Shown: positions 25,214-33,010 of the stretch, one piece after another
How positions within the stretch are numbered: the stretch's first letter is position 1
Layout of the letters: the number at the start of each line of letters is the position of its first letter
Assembly: GCA_945874535.1 (NCBI GenBank)
Contig: CAMCGZ010000016.1
Coordinates: 1 to 52,022 of the forward strand
Reading direction: 5' to 3'
Length of the DNA stretch: 52,022 bases
Source of the DNA: Bdellovibrio sp. ZAP7
GTDB taxonomy: Bacteria; Bdellovibrionota; UBA1018; CAIMNF01
The notes under the pieces: model-generated
Databases searched by the model: none
What the model was told of the DNA's origin: nothing
Seen by the model: only the letters and a program-made list of their open reading frames with translations
Made by a program: the position numbers and the translations under genes

Positions 25214-26005
25214 TCAGAGCCCGAAACCGCACTTTTTAATCAGGAATTGATCGAATTCGGGGTCGGAAGGGAATAGGAATTCGACTTCGGAACGCTCGTC
25301 CTGGTTGAATAAAAGTGAAGAGGGGATTTTGCAGGACAGTGATCCTTTGCTAATCGTGGCGGTGGTGTTCAGGCGCGGGTCACCCCCGCGTTTGTCCACT
25401 CGGAGCAATACTCCGGTTCCCTGGTAGCGGACCCGGGCGAATTTGCGTTTGAAGCGGTCAGGCTGAAGATCGATCGGGGCTGTCTCCTGAAGGACTCCGC
25501 CGACTATTTCACAAGTCTCCCCATTCACATCCATCGTTTCGCCGGTAGGAAGCGTTACCCGGATTTGCGATCCTTGGCCCGGCAGTGTGTTCCACTCGAT
25601 TGCTGGCAGCACTTTGCGGGGGAAGAGGAACAAATAGCTCTCCATGAGTTGTGACAGGTACTCATTGGGGGCGTCTGTGATGGACAAAAAGATGTTCTGT
25701 CGAGCACGGCTTTGAAAGTGGAAACCAAAAGTCCTATCCGGACCCATTCCTGGCTCCGACTTCCTTGGGACGATCCGATTCGCTCCCTCATTGAAGAAAC
25801 TGAACCCGACCACCGCTCCTGTCGATTCTTCTACGGAGATTTGGTAGGGACCCTCGGTCGAGGGTGCGATATTCAGCGTGTCGCCGGGCTTTCCGGGGAT
25901 CATCTTGTCCCGCTCCGGTGCACTCAGCACAGACTCGGGAGCGGGGTCGCCAGCGAGGGAGTAGGCAGGTACCGAGACCAGGATGAAGAGCAAGAGGGGC
26001 CGCAT
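25214..26005 (-). CDS. Secreted protein of unknown function
   Basis: I do not recognise this 263-residue protein. It has a signal peptide ending near SLA (residue 18) and then a largely beta-rich body with few cysteines (one pair of possible interest: CEIV and SLSCKIP) and a third Cys close to the C-terminus (KKCGFGL). It should be periplasmic or outer-membrane associated. Transcription is predicted from a perfect TTGACA box, and the start codon lies 9 nt past the -10 box without a ribosome site. It is divergent from the dicarboxylate symporter gene; nothing else hints at function. Confidence 0.75.
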   Translation of the reverse strand: MRPLLLFILVSVPAYSLAGDPAPESVLSAPERDKMIPGKPGDTLNIAPSTEGPYQISVEESTGAVVGFSFFNEGANRIVPRKSEPGMGPDRTFGFHFQSRARQNIFLSITDAPNEYLSQLMESYLFLFPRKVLPAIEWNTLPGQGSQIRVTLPTGETMDVNGETCEIVGGVLQETAPIDLQPDRFKRKFARVRYQGTGVLLRVDKRGGDPRLNTTATISKGSLSCKIPSSLLFNQDERSEVEFLFPSDPEFDQFLIKKCGFGL

Positions 26006-26014
26006 GATTTGCGA

Positions 26015-26043
26015 AAATTAACACATCGCGTTATATCTGTCAA
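26015..26043 (-). promoter_or_regulatory. Sigma-70 promoter giving a near-leaderless mRNA
   Basis: A perfect TTGACA (26038-26043), 17 bp, TAATTT (26015-26020) on the minus strand, then 9 nt to ATG 26005. The leader would be about 3 nt and the upstream bases contain no Shine-Dalgarno sequence. Confidence 0.5.
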
Positions 26044-26051
26044 GTTGAAGA

Positions 26052-26080
26052 TTGTATCCCATGCGCCTTTCCGCTACGCT
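26052..26080 (+). promoter_or_regulatory. Sigma-70-like promoter giving a leaderless symporter mRNA
   Basis: TTGTAT (26052-26057), exactly 17 bp, TACGCT (26075-26080), then 6 nt to ATG 26087. It lies back to back with the promoter of the divergent secreted-protein gene. Confidence 0.42.
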
Positions 26081-26086
26081 CCGCGC

Positions 26087-27307
26087 ATGCTTCGTAAAAT
26101 CAAGCTCACGACCTGGATCTTCATCGCGCTCGTTCTCGGTTTTCTGATCGGGCATTACCTCCCCGGCTGGGCACCAGCCCTGAAGCCGTTCAGGACTTTG
26201 TTTCTGAATGGAGTGAAGTGCATCATCGCCCCGCTGATTTTTGCTTCTATTGTGCTCGGGATCAGTTCTGCGGGTTCGGTCAAAGGTCTCGGAAAGACGG
26301 GCGTTCGGGCCATTGTCTACTTCGAGGTGGCCACGACCCTGGCACTTGCGGTCGGACTCTTCATGGTGAATTGGTTCCGTCCCGGAGACGGACTCAGTCT
26401 CGGAAACGGTGTTGCCGACGTGGTCAACAAAGCCCAGCAGAATCCCCTGACCTTCAGCGGGTTTTTTGAACACCTGCTTCCGACCAATTTCGCCGAAGCA
26501 ATCGTCAAGGGCGATGTGCTTCAGATTGTCCTGTTTTCGACCCTGTTTGGTGTAGCGGTTTTGCTGGCCGGAGAAAAGGCCAAGCCTGTGTTGCAGTTTT
26601 GCGAGGGGCTGAACGAGGTGATGTTCAAGTTCACGGGGCTCATCATGTCGATGGCCCCAATCGGGGTGGGAGCCGCGGCCGCAACCTCGGTAGCGGATCA
26701 CGGTATCGGGGTCATGATCCCCATGCTGAAGCTCGTGGGAACCCTCTATTTGGCCCTAGTGATCTTCGTGGTGCTCGTGCTCGTGCCGGCCATGATCTAT
26801 GCGCGGGTCAAGATGAAGCCCTTCTTGAAAGAAATCCGGCCTTCACTTCTGCTCGCCTTCGCCACCACCTCGAGCGAAAGCGCCTATCCCTCGGCTCTTG
26901 AGTCCTTGGATAAAATCGGAGTCAAGAAGCGCATCTCGAGCTTTGTCCTGCCTCTTGGGTATTCCTTCAATCTGGACGGATCGACGCTTTATCTCGCCAT
27001 TGCATCCGTATTTGTGGCTCAGGCTGCCGGGATCGAGCTCTCGCTCTGGACCCAGCTGACCATGATGCTCACGCTCATGTTGACCACCAAGGGCGTGGCG
27101 GCGGTTCCGCGCGCTTCCATCGTAGTCCTGTCGGGAACGCTCACGGCTTTCGGTCTTCCGCTCGAGGGCATCACGCTGATCCTCGGAGTCGACGAGTTCA
27201 TGGACATGGCGCGCACCACCGTGAACCTCTTCGGCAATTGTGTCGCCACGCTGGTGGTGTCACGCTGGGAAGGGGAGCGATTGAGCGAAAGTTTCGAGCA
27301 GACTTGA
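26087..27307 (+). CDS. Dicarboxylate/amino acid:cation symporter (DAACS/GltP-type)
   Basis: The protein has 406 residues from ATG 26087. A longer frame upstream is open by chance and antisense to the neighbouring gene. Membrane segments and the transport core are typical: ATTSSESAYPSALESL (serine-rich hairpin), PLGYSFNLDGSTLYLAIASVFVAQ, LMLTTKGVAAVPRAS and VDEFMDMARTTVNLFGNCVAT. The family takes up glutamate, aspartate or C4-dicarboxylates with Na+ or H+. It stands alone behind a leaderless-type promoter and converges on the zinc-ribbon gene with a 2 bp gap. Confidence 0.95.
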   Translation: MLRKIKLTTWIFIALVLGFLIGHYLPGWAPALKPFRTLFLNGVKCIIAPLIFASIVLGISSAGSVKGLGKTGVRAIVYFEVATTLALAVGLFMVNWFRPGDGLSLGNGVADVVNKAQQNPLTFSGFFEHLLPTNFAEAIVKGDVLQIVLFSTLFGVAVLLAGEKAKPVLQFCEGLNEVMFKFTGLIMSMAPIGVGAAAATSVADHGIGVMIPMLKLVGTLYLALVIFVVLVLVPAMIYARVKMKPFLKEIRPSLLLAFATTSSESAYPSALESLDKIGVKKRISSFVLPLGYSFNLDGSTLYLAIASVFVAQAAGIELSLWTQLTMMLTLMLTTKGVAAVPRASIVVLSGTLTAFGLPLEGITLILGVDEFMDMARTTVNLFGNCVATLVVSRWEGERLSESFEQT

Positions 27308-27309
27308 GC

Positions 27310-27780
27310 TCAGGCCGGCTTGCCGGCGTGGATCAGGGTCTTGATGTCCATCTTGAAGAGGACTTCGACCTTGTTCGGGAACACGAGTTTTTGAATGATG
27401 CCTTCGCCGAATACCGGGTGCTTGATGCGATCACCGGTGATAAATGCCTGATCCGCACCGTACTCCTTCATGGCCGCAGTCGAGGCGTTCATCTGGCGCA
27501 TCCATTCCAGTTCCACAGGCACGGTTTTTTCTTCTTTGGCCTCGAGGGGAGCGCGTGCAGTCCGGGTGGTGCTGCCCGGGCTTCCGCGGCTCGGTGCGAT
27601 TCCACCGGGTTCCTTGACCCCGCGCTTCGGCTTGAAATTGTGCTCGCTCTTGCAGGTCCGGCACATCACCCGGGCCGGAACCGGGCCGACCATCGACATG
27701 ATCATGTGCCCGAGATCCATTTTACAGCGGGTGCAGTAACAGACAGTATCCTTGCCAACCGAGAGTGCCGGGGTGTTCAT
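27310..27780 (-). CDS. Zinc-ribbon protein with a UvrD C-terminal (Tudor-like) domain
   Basis: The protein has 156 residues from ATG 27780. The N-terminus has two CxxC pairs (CYCTRC and CRTC) making a zinc ribbon, and a basic low-complexity linker follows. The last 40 residues (GDRIKHPVFGEGIIQKLVFPNKVEVLF) resemble the DUF3553/UvrD-PcrA C-terminal Tudor-like module, which contacts RNA polymerase in UvrD-type helicases. No helicase domain is present. The gene is divergent from uvrC with a 34 bp gap. Role is inferred: a small DNA-repair or RNA-polymerase-associated adaptor. A longer start at 27963 would cover the uvrC start and is rejected. Confidence 0.75.
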   Translation of the reverse strand: MNTPALSVGKDTVCYCTRCKMDLGHMIMSMVGPVPARVMCRTCKSEHNFKPKRGVKEPGGIAPSRGSPGSTTRTARAPLEAKEEKTVPVELEWMRQMNASTAAMKEYGADQAFITGDRIKHPVFGEGIIQKLVFPNKVEVLFKMDIKTLIHAGKPA

Positions 27781-27814
27781 AGTGTGGAATTTAGGATACC
27801 TTGAAACAGTCCGG

Positions 27815-29527
27815 ATGAGCATCGAAAAACGGCCCGAGAACAAAACGCGTCTCCTGCAAGAAGCCAAAAAACTGGCGACCTCCCCGGGTGTGTACCTGAT
27901 GAAGAACACCGTCGGGGACATCCTGTATGTCGGAAAGGCGAAGAGCCTCCGGTCGCGGGTCACCTCCTACTTCCAGCCTGTCGTTCATGAGCATCCCCGG
28001 ACCGAGCTCTTGCTGACCCATGTCGAGACCTTCGAGGTGATCCACACTGGCACCGAGAACGAGGCGCTCGTTCTCGAATGCACGCTCATCAAGCGCTACA
28101 AGCCCAAATTCAATATCCGGCTCAAGGACGACAAGCATTATCCCTACCTCCGGGTGTCCCTGATCGAGAAGTTCCCCCGCATCGAATGGACTCGCAAAGT
28201 GAACGAGAGCAAGGCTCGCTATTTCGGGCCATTTCCATCGAGCTTTGCCGCCCGAATCACACTGCGATTGCTCACAGAATCTTTCAAGCTCCGCGACTGC
28301 TCCGACAATACGTTTTCGCATCGTTCTCGCGCCTGCATCCTCCACCAAATGGGCCAGTGTTCGGCCCCTTGCGTGGGAGCGGTGAACGAGGAGGAGTATC
28401 GCAGTCAGATCGACGAGGCCTTGCAGGTGCTCGAGGGAAAGGGTGCGGACTTTCTCGATGTCCTGCGGGAGCGCATGCGAACCGCAGCAGAGGAAGAGCG
28501 CTACGAGGAAGCTGCGATCATCCGGGATCAGATTCAAGCAGTCGAAATCGTCTCGCAGACGCAGTCCGTGATCGATGCCGACACCCGTCTCGACCAAGAT
28601 GTGTTCGCATTCGAGCAAAAAGAGGGGATTGCGCACGGAGTGGTACTCCAGGTGCGGGGTGGTAAGCTGCTCAGTGTGAAGCACTACGATGTGCAGAACT
28701 TCGACGGCTCACTCGGGCCCGATTCGATCCTGTATGATTTCCTCTCACAGCACGTGATCCTCATGCAGGAGGGGAGTGATCTCACCCAAGCCAAGGAAAT
28801 CCTCGTGGCTCAACTGCCTAGCGATCACGAACTGCTCGAAAGCGCCCTCGGAGTACGGATCCGCCTACCCGAATCCGAGGTCCAAAAACAACTCGTCAAC
28901 GTGGCTCGAACCAACGCCAAGCTCGCGGTCGAAAGTGCCAAGCGCGAAGGAGCCGGACACGGCATCGGGGCACTCGAGGAGGTTCAAGAGAAGCTCGGAC
29001 TTGAAAAACTCCCGCGCAGGATCGAATGCTACGATATTTCGAACACCCAAGGCGAGGATTCGGTGGCCTCGCGGGTGGTGTTCATCGATGGAGCTCCCGA
29101 CAAGAATCTCTACCGGCGCTACAAGATCAAGACCGTGAAGGGGGCGAACGACTTCGCTTCCATGCGCGAGATCTTTGATCGGCGCTTTTCGAAAATGGAT
29201 CTCGGAGCCGGAAATGAGAAACCCGACCTGGTGATTGTCGACGGGGGCAAGGGGCAGCTCGCCCAAGCCAAGGCGATCTTCGAGGATCTCGGAATTCAAG
29301 GTGTGGATCTGGTGGGGTTGGCCAAAGCGCGAACCGAGAGGGATTTCAAATCCAAAGAAGTGGTCAGTTCACAGGAGCGGATCTTCATCCCGAATCGGGT
29401 GAATCCTGTTCCCCTGTTTCCTCATACGCGGGCCTACAAACTCCTGACCCATGTCCGGGACGAGGCACACCGCTTTGCGATCACCTTCCATCGTTCCCTT
29501 CGAGACAAGAAGAGTCTCAGGGGTTGA
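27815..29527 (+). CDS. uvrC: Excinuclease ABC subunit C (short C-terminus)
   Basis: The protein has 570 residues. A GIY-YIG nuclease is at the N-terminus (GVYLMKNTVGDILYVGKAKSLRSRV), a Cys-containing linker follows, then a UVR motif (ERYEEAAIIRDQI) and the RNase H-like 5'-incision domain (ECYDISNTQGEDSVASRVVF, LVIVDGGKGQLAQA, RDEAHRFAITFHR). The protein stops soon after RDEAHRFAITFHR, where most UvrC proteins continue for 50-60 residues with a tandem helix-hairpin-helix. No frameshifted continuation is found downstream. It should make the dual incisions in nucleotide excision repair with UvrAB. Confidence 0.95.
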   Translation: MSIEKRPENKTRLLQEAKKLATSPGVYLMKNTVGDILYVGKAKSLRSRVTSYFQPVVHEHPRTELLLTHVETFEVIHTGTENEALVLECTLIKRYKPKFNIRLKDDKHYPYLRVSLIEKFPRIEWTRKVNESKARYFGPFPSSFAARITLRLLTESFKLRDCSDNTFSHRSRACILHQMGQCSAPCVGAVNEEEYRSQIDEALQVLEGKGADFLDVLRERMRTAAEEERYEEAAIIRDQIQAVEIVSQTQSVIDADTRLDQDVFAFEQKEGIAHGVVLQVRGGKLLSVKHYDVQNFDGSLGPDSILYDFLSQHVILMQEGSDLTQAKEILVAQLPSDHELLESALGVRIRLPESEVQKQLVNVARTNAKLAVESAKREGAGHGIGALEEVQEKLGLEKLPRRIECYDISNTQGEDSVASRVVFIDGAPDKNLYRRYKIKTVKGANDFASMREIFDRRFSKMDLGAGNEKPDLVIVDGGKGQLAQAKAIFEDLGIQGVDLVGLAKARTERDFKSKEVVSSQERIFIPNRVNPVPLFPHTRAYKLLTHVRDEAHRFAITFHRSLRDKKSLRG

Positions 29528-29542
29528 GTGGGAGAGACCGGA

Positions 29543-29608
29543 TCAGGCGAGCAGGATGCGGCCGTGACCGGCCAGCAGTTGCTGGATCAATTTCTTCAAA
29601 TGACGCAT
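29543..29608 (-). CDS. Possible 21-residue peptide
   Basis: ATG 29608 to TGA 29543 encodes a basic, leucine-rich, potentially amphipathic peptide (begins MRHLKKLIQQLL). It lies in the uvrC-cystathionine enzyme gap, downstream of the latter on the same strand. The ribosome site is weak and no terminator separates it. It may be chance; no family is recognised. Confidence 0.2.
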   Translation of the reverse strand: MRHLKKLIQQLLAGHGRILLA

Positions 29609-29682
29609 GACCCAAACCTAACAGGGGGATCAGGGCCTTACAAGCGTTAACTGATGTTGACGCGGTGCATTTCAGTGCGAAC

Positions 29683-30843
29683 TTAACGTAATGCCTGCTC
29701 CAAATCGGCAATCAGGTCGTTCACGTCTTCGATGCCGACACTGATCCGGATCAGGGTATCGGCAATCCCCAGAGCTTTCCGGTTCTCAGCCGGGACGGAT
29801 GCATGGGTCATGATGGCGGGGTGTTCAATCAAGGATTCCACACCGCCGAGCGACTCAGCGAGCGTGAAGAGGCGAGTCCGCTCCATCACTCTTTTTGAGT
29901 CCTCGAGATTGCCACGGATCACAAACGAGATCATCCCGCCGAACCCGCTCATCTGGCGTTTTGCCAAATCGTGTTGCGGGTGAGAGGTGAGCCCCGGATA
30001 AATCACTTTCTCCACCTTTGGGTGTTTCTCCAGAAAACGTGCGATCGCAAATGCATTCGCCTCGTGCTCTTTCATGCGGACATGGAGGGTCTTGAGCCCT
30101 CTCATCACCAAAAAACAATCCTGGGGGCCGGGAACAGCGCCGACCGCGTTTTGGAGGTATTTGAGTTCTTTGTAGAGTGCGTCGTGACTGGTGACCAGAA
30201 CGCCGCCCACCACATCGCTGTGTCCGTTCATGTATTTCGTCACAGAATGAATGACCACATCCGCACCGAGGTCCAAAGGCCTCTGAAAATAGGGGCTCAT
30301 GAAGGTGTTATCGACCACACTGAGCAGGTTCCGCGCCCGCGCGAGCTTGGCCAATGCGGCAATGTCGAAGATCTTCAGCATCGGATTGGTGGGGCTCTCG
30401 ATCCAGAGCATCCGGGTCTCGGGACGGATGGCCGCCTCAACCTTCGAGAGATCTCCGAGATCCATGAAAGTGAATCGGATACCGAAGCGGGTGAGGACTT
30501 TGTCGAACAGGCGGAAAGTTCCGCCGTACACATCGTCCGAACAGATCACATGGTCGCCCGACTTGAGCGTGTGAAGGAACGTATCGATGGTGGCTAGCCC
30601 TGAAGAAAATGCGAGGGCGTACTTCCCGTTTTCGAGTGCGGCAACGCATTCTTGGTAAGCGGTTCGGGTGGGGTTATCGGTCCTTGCGTATTCGTACCCG
30701 GTGTGTTGGCCCGGAGAAGTCTGAGCGAAGGTGCTGGTCTGGTAGATGGGCACCATCACCGCCCCGGTGCGCGGATCGGGACTTTGCCCCGCATGAATGG
30801 CTTTTGTTCCGAAACCTGCTGCTTTTGATTCTTTAGGGTTCAT
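29683..30843 (-). CDS. Cys/Met-metabolism PLP enzyme (cystathionine gamma-synthase or gamma-lyase)
   Basis: The protein has 386 residues. Family blocks include IHAGQSPDPRTGAVMVPIYQTSTF, YEYARTDNPTR, VDNTFMSPYFQRPLDLGADVVIHSVTKYMNGHSDVVGG (PLP-binding Lys in SVTKY) and LAESLGGVESLIEHPAIMTHAS. Sequence alone does not separate gamma-synthase (MetB) from gamma-lyase. Its ATG overlaps the stop of gshA by 4 bp, so a role in supplying cysteine for glutathione (gamma-lyase direction) is attractive. It is the last gene of the TPR-gshA-PLP enzyme operon. Confidence 0.9.
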   Translation of the reverse strand: MNPKESKAAGFGTKAIHAGQSPDPRTGAVMVPIYQTSTFAQTSPGQHTGYEYARTDNPTRTAYQECVAALENGKYALAFSSGLATIDTFLHTLKSGDHVICSDDVYGGTFRLFDKVLTRFGIRFTFMDLGDLSKVEAAIRPETRMLWIESPTNPMLKIFDIAALAKLARARNLLSVVDNTFMSPYFQRPLDLGADVVIHSVTKYMNGHSDVVGGVLVTSHDALYKELKYLQNAVGAVPGPQDCFLVMRGLKTLHVRMKEHEANAFAIARFLEKHPKVEKVIYPGLTSHPQHDLAKRQMSGFGGMISFVIRGNLEDSKRVMERTRLFTLAESLGGVESLIEHPAIMTHASVPAENRKALGIADTLIRISVGIEDVNDLIADLEQALR

Positions 30844-32129
30844 TTGGCCTGAGTATCCCTGAGTTCCCGTGCCGCCGCAAGGGCCGAGAGCTTGCCGATC
30901 ACCCCGTAAACAGCCTCAAGGTGGGGGAATTCGTCAGAATTGCCGTCATTCAGGGAGTCACTCAGGTCTTTGAAACACAGTTTCTTGAAAAACATGCCCT
31001 GACTGTTCAGATTGTCCATGTCGTCCCGTTCTGAGTTGGCACGGATGAAGCCACCGATCAGCTCGCTTCCCATCATGTAGACCACGGGCTCGGAGGTGGA
31101 ACCGTCCGTGGTCAGTGTGGTCGGGATGCCTTCCTGAATGAGTACCCGGTCGATGCGGCTCTTGTTCTTCCCCATGCTCATCTTGTTCCGGGTCCGGCGA
31201 TTCATGGTTTTCAGTTCGTCGATGGAATGAATGACCATGATTCCCATGCCGTAGGTTCCCGAATCATTTTTAATGAAAAGAGCGGGTTTCCGAACCATGC
31301 CCCGTTTGGCATACTCGCTTTTCACAGACTCGAGCATCTGCTCCGATTCGGCGATGACCCGGTCGAGTCCCTCATCGGTTCCGAAGTCGACACCGTCGAT
31401 CGGGGAGCTCCCGATCTGGATTCTCCAGGGGTCGATTCCGATCAGATTTGCAAATTCTCCGGCCAGTTGATTGTAGTGCTTGAAGTGGTCGCTTTTTCTT
31501 CTCTGGAACCAACCCAGCTCGGGGGATGGCATCACAGGTTGCTGAAGCCCGAACAGACCCTCAGGACGGCCCGAAGAGAAGTCGTTATTGAGAAGGATCC
31601 AGTCGGGATTGAAGCCGTTCGGGAGCGTGGCTCTACAGTTTGTGATCAGCAGCGGATATTCATGGATGGTCTTTTCGCTTGCCGACTTGAGGGTGTATTC
31701 CTGTGGATCGGTTCCGTAACGACCCAAGGCCGTCTCGAATCCGGCTTCCTCGAGGATCCGTGCCAGGTGATGAAGATTCTCGAGATAAAAACGGTTCTCA
31801 GTGTGGTTCTCGGGGACGATTAAAATCCTCTCGGGAACCGCGCCTCCGAGTGTTGCTGCAATTGCCGTGATCTGATCCTTGAAAATGGCCGGAGCGCAGC
31901 CAAGGTCGATTTCGCAAATGTTATTGAATCCGGCTGGAAACAGATTGCAATCGACCGGAGCGATTTTGTCTCCGGAGTCCCGGAGATCGACCGAGCAATA
32001 GAATGCCGGAGGGGTCTCACGGAAACGTTCTTCGAACCAATTCGAAACCTCACGCCTTTTTTCGAATACGGCGTGAGCGATTTGATTTTTTAGGCTGGTA
32101 GGGCCGGTAGCACTTTTCGAGTTCGGCAT
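30840..32129 (-). CDS. gshA: Glutamate-cysteine ligase (proteobacterial/Acidithiobacillus-type)
   Basis: The protein has 429 residues and fits the GshA family first seen in Acidithiobacillus (TIGR02049 as I recall), not the E. coli type: CSVDLRDSGDKIAPVDCNLFPAGFNNI, FIKNDSGTYGMGIMVI and VYMMGSELIGGFIRAN. It makes gamma-glutamylcysteine from glutamate, cysteine and ATP. The ATG at 32129 lies 80 bp inside the end of the upstream gene but has an excellent AAAGGAA site, so I kept it. No glutathione synthetase gene is in view. The Cys-metabolism enzyme follows with an ATGA overlap. Confidence 0.93.
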   Translation of the reverse strand: MPNSKSATGPTSLKNQIAHAVFEKRREVSNWFEERFRETPPAFYCSVDLRDSGDKIAPVDCNLFPAGFNNICEIDLGCAPAIFKDQITAIAATLGGAVPERILIVPENHTENRFYLENLHHLARILEEAGFETALGRYGTDPQEYTLKSASEKTIHEYPLLITNCRATLPNGFNPDWILLNNDFSSGRPEGLFGLQQPVMPSPELGWFQRRKSDHFKHYNQLAGEFANLIGIDPWRIQIGSSPIDGVDFGTDEGLDRVIAESEQMLESVKSEYAKRGMVRKPALFIKNDSGTYGMGIMVIHSIDELKTMNRRTRNKMSMGKNKSRIDRVLIQEGIPTTLTTDGSTSEPVVYMMGSELIGGFIRANSERDDMDNLNSQGMFFKKLCFKDLSDSLNDGNSDEFPHLEAVYGVIGKLSALAAARELRDTQAK

Positions 32130-32991
32130 GGATTCCTTTGGAGAACTCGAAGGTGTTCTTCAAGTCCTTCCTGATCTTCTCCTTCAAGAAAGAGTCGATC
32201 CTCATTTTTTCAATTTCATGGTTCAAGCCGGAGAAAGACTCGCACCATTCTTTCAGTACGGCGGTATCGGTGACCTGTGGAGCTTCGGTTAGTGCCGACT
32301 TGAAACACAGGTTCTTCTGCCCGAAGTAGTCCAGCAGTTCGCTCTCATCGAATGCTTTATCTTTGAGGAGGTGGGTGAGGGTGCAGTGCCTGAGCGAGAA
32401 CACCATCTTGAAACCAGGCAGCTGTGACGAGATGGCGCCATCGGGCGAGTTTTTCAGGTGTTCCTCGAGCCGGTCGAGTTCCTCTTCTGCCGCCTCGAAT
32501 TGCTTGTCTTCGAGCAGGCTTTGAAAACGGATGGAACGCGCCATTCCGGTTTGCTTGGGGTCGGGCTTGGATTTGAGGAGTTCGTCAGCCAGGAGTCGGG
32601 CATGCAAATGATCTTTCAGCTTCAGTTTGGCTTCCGCTGCGAAAGACCTCATCCGGTTCAGGTCGGGGGTATCCCACGACTGGTTCAGGCAATCGCCAGC
32701 ATGGCGGGAGGCCTCGGCCAGTCGTCCCTCTGCCATGAGTGCGGTCACCAGCCCGAAGTACGCATCCTTCAAGCCGTCATGGGACGGATAGCGTTCCACA
32801 AACCGGGCGTAGGACCGGATTGCACCGGGACGATCTCGCTTTTCGAGGGCGCTTTTTCCTTCTTCGAGAAGGAATGCGGCTTCCTCTCCGTTCCTCGGAC
32901 CGGGATCGGAGTTTCCTGTCTCGCCGCATGCCGGACTCACTGGAGTCATCAGCACTAAAGCACAGAAAAGAAGTGGAATTTTGAATCCCAT
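32050..32991 (-). CDS. Exported TPR-like protein
   Basis: The protein has 313 residues with a signal peptide of about 22 residues whose end (VSPAC) is a weak lipobox. The body is helical with TPR-like repeats near residues 37-110 (AAFLLEEGKSALEKRDRPGAIRSYARFVERYP) and a charged C-terminus ending in Lys/Arg. It probably acts in the periplasm as a scaffold or envelope protein. Its 3' 80 bp overlap gshA, so the two are translated from one message. Whether it relates functionally to glutathione synthesis cannot be told. Confidence 0.75.
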   Translation of the reverse strand: MGFKIPLLFCALVLMTPVSPACGETGNSDPGPRNGEEAAFLLEEGKSALEKRDRPGAIRSYARFVERYPSHDGLKDAYFGLVTALMAEGRLAEASRHAGDCLNQSWDTPDLNRMRSFAAEAKLKLKDHLHARLLADELLKSKPDPKQTGMARSIRFQSLLEDKQFEAAEEELDRLEEHLKNSPDGAISSQLPGFKMVFSLRHCTLTHLLKDKAFDESELLDYFGQKNLCFKSALTEAPQVTDTAVLKEWCESFSGLNHEIEKMRIDSFLKEKIRKDLKNTFEFSKGIHAELEKCYRPYQPKKSNRSRRIRKKA

Positions 32992-33010
32992 AGTTTAGGT
33001 TCAGCCTAGC

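Noticed and set aside
25712-26086. 125-codon N-terminal extension of the dicarboxylate symporter
   Set aside because: The extension lies antisense to the secreted-protein gene and lacks hydrophobic segments; family members start at the MLRK-type position, and a promoter ends 6 nt before ATG 26087.
27791-28684. 297-codon frame antisense to uvrC
   Set aside because: It overlaps the GIY-YIG and linker regions of uvrC and shows no independent motif.
29528-29682. Frameshifted end of uvrC encoding the missing HhH domain
   Set aside because: None of the three forward frames after the stop contains a PGIG-like hairpin or other UvrC C-terminal residues.
30840-32991. Riboswitch (SAM or cobalamin type) before the gshA operon
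   Set aside because: The gap between the divergent genes is only 19 bp, too short for a riboswitch, and no paired expression platform is visible.
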